Below, piece after piece: positions 52,396-60,762 of a DNA stretch of 64,000 nt. The translations under genes and the position numbers were made by a program. The stretch is from Methylobacterium sp. E-005 (GTDB lineage: Bacteria; Pseudomonadota; Alphaproteobacteria; Rhizobiales; Beijerinckiaceae). The DNA is taken from the NCBI RefSeq assembly GCF_022829725.1, contig NZ_JAKSYG010000171.1:1-64000 (forward strand). The letters run 5' to 3'. Every line of letters begins with the position of its first letter. Within the stretch, counting starts at the first letter, position 1. The notes beneath the pieces were generated by a model. It had not been told where the DNA came from, made no database searches, and saw nothing but the letters and a program-made list of their open reading frames with translations.

Positions 52396-54354
52396 TCACG
52401 CGGCGTCCCGCTCGGCCTTGGCCGTGTGACCGGCCGCCGAGAGGCACGCCTCGACCGCGTCGCGCAGCGACGACACGTAGGCATCGGCCCCGACCTCCCG
52501 CCCGACGGCTTCATCCGTCAGGACCTTCTCGCCCACCGGCCACAGGCCGACCAGGATCGGCACACCCGGCGCCCGGCGCCGCAACCGCTCCAGCAGATAG
52601 CGCAGGTGAGAGGGATTGCCGGTGATGTCGAGGTAGGAGACGCAGACCATCGCCACATCCGTCATGTCGAGGTCGCGGATGCCCTCGCGCGAGGCCGCCC
52701 TGTACGGAGCGACCTGGGCCCCCAGACCATGCTTGCGCAGGAGTTGGGCCAGCATCGCCGAGGATGCCTCGTCGAGCGGACCGCGACCCGCAAGGCACAG
52801 GATCGGAGCCTCCCCGCGCCAGCCCTCCGGGAGCTCCCCGCGGGGCGCCGCCTGGCCGGGTACGGCCTCGGTCTTCACGTGCGTCCGTTCCGCCAGCGTG
52901 AGGGTATCGGCTGGGCTCACGGCCTTGCCGTCATGGCTGGGCTCGACATCGTCGTGGTCCTCGAAGTCCTCGACGAGGGAGCGCGACGAGGAGCGGATGT
53001 TCTCAAGCTGCGCCGGCGTCACGACCCCGCGGGCGAAGTCGTTGGCGGCGAGTTGAAGGCCCTTGAGGGCGACCTCATCGTAGTAGGACGACAGCGAGCG
53101 GTCCTTGAGCATCCCCTCGGCGAGTTCGCGGACCTCGTCCGGATCGCCGGCCAGCATGCGCTGGTAGAAGTTCTCCACCGGGGTCAGCGGCGGTCGGTCG
53201 CCGAGCAGGATGTCGAGGAACTCCAAGCTGTCGACATGGCGGCCGAGCACGACGAGGCACACGGTGAACGGGGTCGCGAGAATCAGGCCGATGGGCCCCC
53301 ACAGGAATCCCCAGAACAGCGTCGAGACGATCACCGCGAAGGGCGAGAGGCCGGTGGAGTGGCCGTAGAGCAGCGGCTCGATCACTTGGCCGAACACGGG
53401 CTCGGCGATCAGGAACAGCGCCGCGGTGGCGATGACCATCGACCAGCCCGGGTCGACCGCGGCGGCCAGGGCGACCGGGAAGATCCCCGAGACGAAGGCG
53501 CCGATATACGGCACGAACCGCATCAGCGCCGAAAAGACGCCCCAGAGCAGGGGGTTGGGCACGCCGATGAACCAGAGGCCGACGCCGACGATGACGCCGA
53601 AGGCGGCGTTCATACCCAGCTGAGCGAGGAAGTAGGTCCCCAGCCGCTTCGCCGCGTCGTCCATCGCCACGGTCGTGCGGTGGAGGTCGCTCGATCCGAA
53701 CAGGCGGATCATGCGGTTGCGCAGGTCCTCGCGCTGCAGGAGCAGGAACACCACGACGACGAGCACGATGCCCACCGTGGTCAGCGGCTCGAAGACCGGG
53801 CCGAGCACCTTGCGGGCCAGTTCCAGGGGCGAGATCTCGGGTTCCTGGATGCGCACGAGCTGCGCCTTGGGCGTGTCCCCCGCGGGACCCGTCGCGGCGG
53901 CGGTGCCGGAGGCATCGGCCTTCTGCGTGGCGTTCTCGACCTGGTGGCTGAACCGCGCGATGACCCGGTTGGCCTCACCCAGCCAACCCTCCTGCAGCCC
54001 GGCGAATTTCTTCTGCACGGTGGCTTGGTACTGGGGGAGGTTGCCCGCAAGGCCCGCGACCTGGGTTCCGATGACGGCACCGATACCCCCGATGACCCCG
54101 AGGGCCAGGAGAACGGCGACGATGACCGAGGGCACCCGGCCGAGCCTCGCCCGCCGCAGCAGGTTGACCACCGGGCCCAGAACGAAGCTGAGAAGCACCG
54201 CCAGCACGAGGGGGATGAAGACCTCGCGACCAAAGTACAGGGCTTCGACGAGCACGACGCCCACGGCGAGGGTCAGCAGGCCGCGCAGGCCGGGCACGAG
54301 GGGCGGTGGTACCTGGGCCGGTGGCTTTACGGCGTCCGTCACGTCCGTCGGCAT
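52396..54354 (-). CDS. AI-2E family transporter with large cytosolic C-terminal extension
   Basis: A 652-residue membrane protein. Residues ~25-375 are a standard AI-2E permease, with an N-terminal helix pair (LLTLAVGVVLVEALYFGREV), periplasmic/coiled segment and six further helices including NPLLWGVFSALMRFVPYIGA. Unlike ordinary members (~350 residues), another ~275 residues follow. The last ~130 (PILCLAGRGPLDEASSAMLA...PVGEKVLTDEAVGREVGADA) have the alternating pattern of a B12-binding/Rossmann-like domain. Substrate unknown; AI-2 export is only the family name. ATG 54354 has GGGAG upstream. It is divergent from the Crp/Fnr gene. Confidence 0.88.
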   Translation of the reverse strand: MPTDVTDAVKPPAQVPPPLVPGLRGLLTLAVGVVLVEALYFGREVFIPLVLAVLLSFVLGPVVNLLRRARLGRVPSVIVAVLLALGVIGGIGAVIGTQVAGLAGNLPQYQATVQKKFAGLQEGWLGEANRVIARFSHQVENATQKADASGTAAATGPAGDTPKAQLVRIQEPEISPLELARKVLGPVFEPLTTVGIVLVVVVFLLLQREDLRNRMIRLFGSSDLHRTTVAMDDAAKRLGTYFLAQLGMNAAFGVIVGVGLWFIGVPNPLLWGVFSALMRFVPYIGAFVSGIFPVALAAAVDPGWSMVIATAALFLIAEPVFGQVIEPLLYGHSTGLSPFAVIVSTLFWGFLWGPIGLILATPFTVCLVVLGRHVDSLEFLDILLGDRPPLTPVENFYQRMLAGDPDEVRELAEGMLKDRSLSSYYDEVALKGLQLAANDFARGVVTPAQLENIRSSSRSLVEDFEDHDDVEPSHDGKAVSPADTLTLAERTHVKTEAVPGQAAPRGELPEGWRGEAPILCLAGRGPLDEASSAMLAQLLRKHGLGAQVAPYRAASREGIRDLDMTDVAMVCVSYLDITGNPSHLRYLLERLRRRAPGVPILVGLWPVGEKVLTDEAVGREVGADAYVSSLRDAVEACLSAAGHTAKAERDAA

Positions 54355-54470
54355 ACGCTGAACTCCCTGCCGCCGGGCAAGGACCGGCACGCCCCTGCCT
54401 AACGCCGCTCAGGTCATTTCGTACCGGTATACTTTCACCGCACCCCACGGCCGGAGGATGCGAGGTCAAA

Positions 54471-54498
54471 TGTCCCGATACTTGTCAGATATCGGACA
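54471..54498. promoter_or_regulatory. Imperfect palindrome in the divergent permease/Crp region
   Basis: TGTCCCGATA-CTTGTCAGA-TATCGGACA: arms match except for one extra C in the left arm. It is in the 203-base region between the AI-2E-type gene and the Crp/Fnr gene. A further GGACA occurs at 54523-54527. It could be the target of the Crp/Fnr protein or another regulator. Confidence 0.4.
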
Positions 54499-54557
54499 TC
54501 TTTGCGCCAGGAAGTCCGCTACTGGACAATTGAGTCGCCCCGGCCTGGACCGCTCCC

Positions 54558-55367
54558 GTGAACGCCCGAACCTCGTCCCTCATCGACGGCAACCTGCTGC
54601 TCGAAGCCCTCGATGCCGGCGACCGCGGCCTGCTGGTGCCACACGCCGAACGCCGCGAGGTCCGGCGCGGCGAGGTGCTGTTCCGTGCCGGTGACGATGT
54701 CAGCCACGTCACCTTCCCCGCGCACCATTGTGTCGTCACCCTGGTGGTGCCGCTCATGGACGGGAAGTCGGTCGAGACCGCCACGGTCGGTCGCGAGGGC
54801 GCCATGGGGGGCGTCGTCAGCCATGGCTACCTGCCTGCGTTCGGGCAGGCGGTCGTCCAGGTCGGCGGCCCGGTCATCCGGATCGACGCCGCGCGCCTGT
54901 CCGAGGCCAAGCAGGCCTCGAAGGGCATTCGTGACCTGTTCGTGCGCTACGCGGACTGCCTGCCCGCGCAGGTGCTCCAGTCGGTCGCCTGCAACGCCGC
55001 CCACACCATCGAGCGGCGCTGCCTGCGCTGGCTCCTGACCCTGCAGGACCGGATCGGCACGTCCGAACTGCCGGTCACCCACGAACTGCTGGCCGACATG
55101 CTGGGGGTGCGCCGTGCCTACCTGACCGAGGTCCTGGGGCGCATGCAGCGCGAAGGCCTGATCACCATCGGCCACGGACGCATCACCCTCCCGGACCGGG
55201 AGCGCGCCGAGACTGGCTCGTGCGAGTGCCACGCAGCGGTGCGGCGTCACTTCGGCGAGGTGATGGGGGCCGTGTACGCGCCCGGCGGCCGCATCATCGC
55301 CGTCGATGTCGGCGACCCGGAACGGCTGCGGCCTCCGTCCGCACTCGTGAAGGACGCAACCCCGTGA
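54558..55367 (+). CDS. Crp/Fnr-family transcriptional regulator
   Basis: A 269-residue regulator. The cyclic-nucleotide-binding-like beta-roll occupies about residues 20-125 (RGEVLFRAGDDVSHVTFPAH), a dimerisation helix follows, and the winged helix is at about 170-225 (VTHELLADMLGVRRAYLTEV, LGRMQREGLITIGHGRITL). There is no FNR-type cysteine cluster. The set of cAMP-contacting residues is not conserved, so the effector is unknown. The GTG start at 54558 is the first of the frame. Its stop overlaps the GTG of the following histidine kinase, so regulator and kinase are translationally coupled. Confidence 0.93.
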   Translation: MNARTSSLIDGNLLLEALDAGDRGLLVPHAERREVRRGEVLFRAGDDVSHVTFPAHHCVVTLVVPLMDGKSVETATVGREGAMGGVVSHGYLPAFGQAVVQVGGPVIRIDAARLSEAKQASKGIRDLFVRYADCLPAQVLQSVACNAAHTIERRCLRWLLTLQDRIGTSELPVTHELLADMLGVRRAYLTEVLGRMQREGLITIGHGRITLPDRERAETGSCECHAAVRRHFGEVMGAVYAPGGRIIAVDVGDPERLRPPSALVKDATP

Positions 55368-58300
55368 ACCATGTCCCGCGTCCCGCCCGGATCGAGGAGG
55401 ACGCGCGGATCGCCGCGCTCGCCGCCTTCGACATCCTCGACACCCCGCCCGAGCGTGGGTTCGACGACATCGTCAATCTCGCGCGCCGCCTCTGCGCGGC
55501 ACCCGTCGCCCTGGTCAGCCTCGTCGACCGCGACCGCCAGTGGTTCAAGGCACGCTCCGGCTTCCCGGCCCGCGAGACCGACCTCGACCGCTCCGTGTGC
55601 AAGTTCGTCCTCACGGAACCAGGCATCCTGCAGATCCCGGATCTGACCCGCGACCCGCGGACCAGCACCAACCCGTTGGTGACGGGCGAGCCGCACCTGC
55701 GGTTCTACGCCGGTGTGCCGCTGCGCACGCCCCAGGGGCAGGTGCTCGGCAGCCTGTGCGTGATCGACCATGTCCCGCGCCCGGGCGGCCTTGCCCCGGA
55801 GCAGGTCGAGGACCTGGAGGCGCTCGCCAGGCAGGTCATGGACCAGCTCCTGCTGCGCCGGTCGCTGTCGGACCGCGCCCGCGCCGGGCGACAGGGCGAG
55901 GCGGTCGCCGTGACCCTCGCCGGCGTCGCGGCGGCGGGCGGCGACCTCGTCGCGAGCTTCCGGGCCGTCCTTGCGGGCGCCATGCGTGCCGTGACCGCCG
56001 CAGAGGCCGGCGCCGTCGAGATCCGCGAAGGCGACTCCCTCGTCTCCCGCGCCGTCTCGGACGAGCTCGCGCCGCATCTCGGGCTGCGCCTCCCGATCCA
56101 GGGAAGCCTCGCAGGCGCCTGCTACCGGGACGACGTCCCGCTGCTCGTCGCGGATGTGTTGAACGATCACCGGGTCGAGCGTGAGCTCGCCGAGAAGCTG
56201 CGAATGCGCTCCTGCCTGATGGTGCCGGTGCGCAGGGGCGGCGTCGTTGTCGGGGTCCTGAAACTCCAGTCGAGCCGTCCCGACGCCTTCGCCGAGGATG
56301 ACCTCCAGGTCCTGGGCGTCTTTGCCGGCTCCGCCGCTTCCAGCCTCGCCGAGGCGGGTGAGCGCGTCGCCACGCAGGCGGCGGCCCAAACCGAGTACCG
56401 GCGCCGTGCCGTGTTCGACAGTGCGCAGGACTATGCCATCATCCTGCTCGACCTCGACGGCCGGATCACGGACTGGAACGCGGGTGCGACCCGCATCCTG
56501 GGGTGGCACCGCGAGGAGATGTGCGGCGAGACCGCTGACGCTTTCTTCACGCCCGAGGACCGGCGCGACGGCATCCCGGCCCTGGAGATGCGGTCCGCCC
56601 TCGAGAAGGGCACCGGCATTGACGAGCGCTGGCACCTGCGCCGCGACGGCGAGCGTTTCTGGGCCAACGGCGAGATGATGGTGCTGCGCGACGAGGGCGG
56701 CGCGGCCATCGGCTTCGTGAAGATGCTGCGCGACCGGACCGAGCAGAAGGAAGCCGCCGCCCGCCTGCGGGAAAGCCAGGACCGATACCGTTTGGCGGCC
56801 CAGGCGACCAACGACGCGATCCGGGACTGGGACCTCGTCGGCAACCACGTCCTCTGGAATGAGGCCCTCACCGACGCCTACGGCCATGCCCCGAGGGACG
56901 TGGAGCCGACCGGCGACTGGTGGATCGCACGCATCCATCCCGAGGACCGCGCACGCATCGACGCGTCGCTCCATGGGGTCATCGACGGCGACGGCGCGAC
57001 CTGGACGGACGAGTACCGCTTCCGGCGCGCCGATGGCTCCTACGCGCACGTGCTCGACCGTGGCCACGTGCTGCGCGGCGAGGACGGGCGCGCCTGCCGC
57101 ATGATCGGCGCGATGCTCGACCTGACCGCGCGCAAGCGGTCGGAGGATGCCCTGCGCACGAGCGAGCGCCAGCTTGGGCTTGAGCGCGGCCTGTTGGAGG
57201 CGATCTTCCGGCAGGCCCCGGTCGGCATATCCATCGCCGGGGCCGAAGCCGGCATGCCGTCGTCCCTGAACGCCAAGGCCGAGGAACTCCTCGGCCACGG
57301 GATCGGGACGGAGGGGGACGCCCGCTACGTCTCCTACGGCGCCCTGCATCCGGACGGTCGCCCGTACGAGCCGGCCGAGTACCCCACCCTTCGCGCCCTG
57401 CGGAAGGGCGAGACGGTTCGCGGTGAGGAGATGCGATACCGCATCCCCGGGACGGGTGAGGTCCGCCTTCTGGAGGTGTCGAGCGGCCCCGTGCGCGATG
57501 ACGAGGGCACGATCCAGGCCGCGGTGACCGTGCTGGTCGACGTCGGGGACCAGCGTCGGGCCGATGCCGAGGCGCGCCGTCTCGCCGCCCTGGTCGAGCA
57601 GAGCCAGGATTTCATCGGCTTGGCGGCCCCCGACGGGAGCGTCGATTTCGTGAACGAGGCCGGCCGGCGTCTCATCGGCCTGCCCGACCGCGCCGCGGCC
57701 CGGGCGATGCCCATCGTGGACTACTTCGTGCCGGAGGAGCGTGCGCGCGTCCTTGCGGAGGTGCTGCCGGCGGTCGAGCGCGACGGTTTCTGGGAAGGCG
57801 AGCTGAACTTCCGGCACGTGGTCACCGGGGCGGCGGTCCCGGTCCTCTACAATCTTTTCCCCGTGCGCGGTGCCGACGGGCGCAGGCTCGCCTACGGCAC
57901 CGTCACGCGAGACCTCACGGAGCAGAAGCGGGCGCGCCAGGCCCTGCAAGCCAGCGAGGCGTCGCTCCGGGCGGTCCTCGATACCGTGCCGGTCGGCATC
58001 CTGTTCGCGGCGGCGCCGTCCGGCCGCATCATCGGCGGCAACCGGCGGCTGGAGGATATCTTCCGCCACCCGGTTCTACCCTCGCCCGACGTCGACAGCT
58101 ACGGCGAGTGGGTCGCCTTCCATGAGGATGGACGCCGGGTCGAAACCGACGAGTATCCCCTCAGCCGCATCATCCGCGAGGGCTTGGAGCAAGCCGAACT
58201 GCGGTGCGAGTACCAGCGCGGCGACGGCAGCCGCCTCTGGATCGAGATCGTCGGCGTGCCGATGCGCGACGAGGCGGGGACAATGGTCGGCGCGGTCGTG

Positions 58301-58942
58301 GCGGTCGCGGACATCGACGTCCGCCATCGGGCTGAGGAACGGCAGGAACTGCTCAATCAGGAACTCTCGCACCGCATGAAGAACCTGCTGGCGATGGTGC
58401 AGGCCATTGCCGCCTCGACCCTCCGCGGCGCCACCGACATGGACGCGGCGCGCGAGGTGCTCGGCAGCCGGCTGGTCGCGCTCGGCAAGGCGCACGACGT
58501 GCTGCTCGGGGGGGCCGCCGAGAGCGCCCCCCTGGCCGCGGTGGTCCGGGAGGGTGTCGGCGTTCAGGAATCGGCCGGTCGTCGCGTCGCGTTCGAGGGG
58601 CCGGTCGTCGAGATCGGCGGCAAGGCCGCGCTGTCCCTGGCGCTGACCCTGCACGAACTGACGACAAACGCGGTCAAGTACGGCTCGTTGTCGGTTCCCG
58701 ACGGTGCGGTGGCGGTGACGGCCTCGCTCGTCGGGCCGGATGAGGAGCCGCGGCTGCGCATCGCCTGGATCGAGCGCGGTGGCCCGCAGGTCGTACCGCC
58801 ATCGCGAAAAGGGTTCGGGTCGCGGCTGATCGAGCGCGGGCTGACGGCGCAGGTCAACGCCAGCCTCTCCCTCGATTATCGCCCGGAGGGCGTGGTGTGC
58901 GTCATGGAGGCGTTGCTGGCCGATTTCCAGGCGGTCGCTTGA
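55364..58942 (+). CDS. Multi-sensor histidine kinase, HWE family (GAF2-PAS5)
   Basis: A 1192-residue soluble kinase starting at GTG 55364 inside the Crp stop. GAF 1 spans about residues 20-155 and GAF 2 about 180-335, with the same [11 protein letters not shown] segment as in the other kinase. Up to five PAS domains follow to about residue 990 (WNAGATRILGWHREEM, DWDLVGNHVLWNEALTDAYG, RQAPVGISIAG, VDFVNEAGRRLIG, DTVPVGILFAAAPSG). The phosphoacceptor is His1003 in LSHRMKNLLAMVQAIA. N box LHELTTNAVKYGSLS and the WIERGGP motif define the HWE/HisKA_2 class. Such kinases often feed the general stress response; the adjacent response regulator is truncated. Confidence 0.94.
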   Translation: MNHVPRPARIEEDARIAALAAFDILDTPPERGFDDIVNLARRLCAAPVALVSLVDRDRQWFKARSGFPARETDLDRSVCKFVLTEPGILQIPDLTRDPRTSTNPLVTGEPHLRFYAGVPLRTPQGQVLGSLCVIDHVPRPGGLAPEQVEDLEALARQVMDQLLLRRSLSDRARAGRQGEAVAVTLAGVAAAGGDLVASFRAVLAGAMRAVTAAEAGAVEIREGDSLVSRAVSDELAPHLGLRLPIQGSLAGACYRDDVPLLVADVLNDHRVERELAEKLRMRSCLMVPVRRGGVVVGVLKLQSSRPDAFAEDDLQVLGVFAGSAASSLAEAGERVATQAAAQTEYRRRAVFDSAQDYAIILLDLDGRITDWNAGATRILGWHREEMCGETADAFFTPEDRRDGIPALEMRSALEKGTGIDERWHLRRDGERFWANGEMMVLRDEGGAAIGFVKMLRDRTEQKEAAARLRESQDRYRLAAQATNDAIRDWDLVGNHVLWNEALTDAYGHAPRDVEPTGDWWIARIHPEDRARIDASLHGVIDGDGATWTDEYRFRRADGSYAHVLDRGHVLRGEDGRACRMIGAMLDLTARKRSEDALRTSERQLGLERGLLEAIFRQAPVGISIAGAEAGMPSSLNAKAEELLGHGIGTEGDARYVSYGALHPDGRPYEPAEYPTLRALRKGETVRGEEMRYRIPGTGEVRLLEVSSGPVRDDEGTIQAAVTVLVDVGDQRRADAEARRLAALVEQSQDFIGLAAPDGSVDFVNEAGRRLIGLPDRAAARAMPIVDYFVPEERARVLAEVLPAVERDGFWEGELNFRHVVTGAAVPVLYNLFPVRGADGRRLAYGTVTRDLTEQKRARQALQASEASLRAVLDTVPVGILFAAAPSGRIIGGNRRLEDIFRHPVLPSPDVDSYGEWVAFHEDGRRVETDEYPLSRIIREGLEQAELRCEYQRGDGSRLWIEIVGVPMRDEAGTMVGAVVAVADIDVRHRAEERQELLNQELSHRMKNLLAMVQAIAASTLRGATDMDAAREVLGSRLVALGKAHDVLLGGAAESAPLAAVVREGVGVQESAGRRVAFEGPVVEIGGKAALSLALTLHELTTNAVKYGSLSVPDGAVAVTASLVGPDEEPRLRIAWIERGGPQVVPPSRKGFGSRLIERGLTAQVNASLSLDYRPEGVVCVMEALLADFQAVA

Positions 58943-58986
58943 GGGGGCGGGGCAACGATGGGTCGGGCGGCCCGCTGCCGCTCGCC

Positions 58987-59070
58987 ATGACCGATGCCCC
59001 GAACGCGGAGACGGCCCCGGTGGTCGAGGACGGGATGCTGGTCCGCATGGACGCCCGCCACGTCCTGTAA
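58987..59070 (+). pseudogene. Truncated response-regulator remnant
   Basis: ATG 58987 to TAA 59068 encodes 27 residues, MTDAPNAETAPVVEDGMLVR, then MDARHVL. This is the start of a receiver domain, normally (L)VVEDE-LVRM-A-DVL, with the acidic pair reduced to ED and the frame closing where helix 1 should continue. The rest of the domain is missing; the repeat-like block at 59077 begins 7 bases later. It directly follows the HWE kinase gene, the usual place for its cognate receiver. Confidence 0.6.
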
Positions 59071-59076
59071 GCGGAT

Positions 59077-59140
59077 GGCTCTCAGCCTTTGTGTTGACGC
59101 GCGCTCTTGCGCCGAACCGGTGTCCACTTCGGCGCAGAGC
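59077..59140 (+). repeat. Flanking sequence copy 2, inverted relative to 50257-50313
   Basis: GGCTCTCAGCC, then TTTGTGTTGACGCGCGCTC and CGCCGAACCGGTGTC, match the minus strand of the hybrid kinase 3' end with two substitutions and short insertions. In translation the minus strand also retains [14 protein letters not shown], as in the kinase C-terminus. It may therefore be a duplicated gene end rather than a repeat element. Confidence 0.65.
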
Positions 59141-59181
59141 GCTCTCGATCTATGCGGCCCTCGGTCCCCTGTGACCACGCC

Positions 59182-59580
59182 TCAGGGCGCAACAGGCATG
59201 ATGGACACGTGGGCGGACACCACCTTCCAGCCGAGGTCGGGCAAGCGCATCCAGGTCTGGCTCTGACGCCCGATGCCGGCCTTGCCGCGCGGCTTGAATT
59301 CCAGATTCACGGTGGCGAAGTCGCGCCCGATCGTGAGGATCTCCAGCCGGATCCGAGCCTCTTTGGTCCCGCCCGCAGGTGGATCGGCCGCCACGCGGGC
59401 GGCATGCACCTCGGCGAAACCGTAGCAGTTCTCGTTGAGGGCGTAGCGGATCGTGTGCGGACTGTCCCAGAAGGTCGCGTCGAGGGTTGAGACGTCCTTC
59501 TCGACGAGCGCCTGCTCGTAACGCTCGAACAAAGCCGCGACCTCGGCCACGACCTCGGGGCGGTTCACCGTCACGTCCAT
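59182..59580 (-). CDS. HpxZ/AtzH-like protein (DUF3225, SnoaL-type fold)
   Basis: A 132-residue protein of the NTF2/SnoaL-like fold: VAEVAALFERYEQALVEKDV, DATFWDSPHTIRYALNENCYGF, then GRQSQTWMRLPDLGWKVVSAHVS. This is the pattern of HpxZ and AtzH, small proteins encoded with AtzE/HpxY-type amidases in oxalurate, cyanurate and related nitrogen-ring degradation. AtzH is reported as an amidase of the atz pathway. ATG 59580 directly abuts the amidase stop (59581), so it is last in the amidase/ABC operon and translationally linked to it. Confidence 0.85.
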   Translation of the reverse strand: MDVTVNRPEVVAEVAALFERYEQALVEKDVSTLDATFWDSPHTIRYALNENCYGFAEVHAARVAADPPAGGTKEARIRLEILTIGRDFATVNLEFKPRGKAGIGRQSQTWMRLPDLGWKVVSAHVSIMPVAP

Positions 59581-60762
59581 TCAACCCTCCAGGGCGACCG
59601 CGAGGCGGATCAGATCGAGGTCGGTCCCGCGCGCACCGAGGATCGACAGGCCGACCGGAGCGCCGTCGACGTGGGCGCCCGGCAGATTGACCTGCGGGAC
59701 GCCGGTGAGCCCGCCATGGCTCGTCAGGCAGGCAATGCGCTCGCGCAGGGGATGCAGCGCGCCGAGCGGCAGCCCGCGCGGGGGCGCCGGGAACGGCGTG
59801 GTCGGGAGGCACAGGATCGTGCCGGGGGGCAGAAGCCGGGCGAGGCGCGCCCGGGCTTCGATCCGCATCAGGCTGGCGGCGCTGCGCTCGGCGTCGGTCA
59901 TCATCGAGCCCTGGATCAGCGAGCGGGCGACCGAGAAGGCCATGCGTGGATTGCAGGCATCGAGCCAGGGCTCGAAGGTCTGCCACGCCTCGCTGCTCTG
60001 CAGGACGCGCTGCGCCCGCTGCCAGACCGCGAGGCCCTGCGGCGCCAGCGTCACGTCGCGCCGGTTGCCGATCAGGGCGGCCAGACGGTCGATCTGCGGG
60101 GCCAGCGCCTCCTGCACAGAAGCGTCGGCGAAGCCGAGCGCGTCGGCGGCCACGAGCAGCGTGTGCGGCGGGCGGTCCGGCATCGCCTGGCCGAACAGCA
60201 CCTTGCCGACCCGCGCGAAGGTGCGAGCATCCCGGGCGAACCAGCCGCAGGTATCCGAACTCGGCGCCTGGACGCAGATCCCGGAGAACTCGATCCGGCC
60301 GTGCGTCGGCCGGATGCCGTAGAGGCCGCAGAAGCTCGCCGGCACGCGCACGGAGCCGCCGGTATCGGTGCCCAGGGCGAAGTCGCAGGCGCCCGCGGCC
60401 ACCGCGGAGGCCGAGCCGCTGGACGAGCCGCCGGGCACCCGATCGGGCGCTGCGGGATTGAGCGGCGTCCCGTCATGCGCGTTCTCGCCGAGGATCCCCA
60501 GCGAGACCTCGTCGGTGACCGTCTTGCCCACCACCGAGGCGCCCGAATCGAGCAGCCTCTCGACCACGCCGGCATGGCGGGTCGGCGTCGGGTAGACGCG
60601 CGGCCAGTCCGGGTTGCCGCCCCCCGTGGGGACGTCGGCGACGTCGATCAGGTCCTTGACGGCGAAGGTGAGGCCGGCGAGCGGCCCCGTCGCGGATCCG
60701 GCGACGCGCACGCGCGGCCCGGGCAGGAACGGGTCCGTCGAGAGGGGCTGTGCGACTGTCAT
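59581..60762 (-). CDS. Amidase-signature hydrolase
   Basis: A 393-residue amidase with the Ser-cisSer-Lys triad: Lys36 in FAVKDLIDV, the cis-Ser in PGGSSSGSASAVA (about residue 113) and the nucleophile Ser137 in GTDTGGSVRVPASFCG. It is shorter than GatA (~480) and similar in length to AtzE/AtzF-type and indoleacetamide-type amidases. Its ATG at 60762 overlaps the stop of the upstream ABC ATPase (ATGA). The HpxZ-like gene follows immediately. The combination with a peptide-type importer suggests uptake and hydrolysis of an amide or ureide as nitrogen source; the substrate is not shown. Confidence 0.93.
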   Translation of the reverse strand: MTVAQPLSTDPFLPGPRVRVAGSATGPLAGLTFAVKDLIDVADVPTGGGNPDWPRVYPTPTRHAGVVERLLDSGASVVGKTVTDEVSLGILGENAHDGTPLNPAAPDRVPGGSSSGSASAVAAGACDFALGTDTGGSVRVPASFCGLYGIRPTHGRIEFSGICVQAPSSDTCGWFARDARTFARVGKVLFGQAMPDRPPHTLLVAADALGFADASVQEALAPQIDRLAALIGNRRDVTLAPQGLAVWQRAQRVLQSSEAWQTFEPWLDACNPRMAFSVARSLIQGSMMTDAERSAASLMRIEARARLARLLPPGTILCLPTTPFPAPPRGLPLGALHPLRERIACLTSHGGLTGVPQVNLPGAHVDGAPVGLSILGARGTDLDLIRLAVALEG

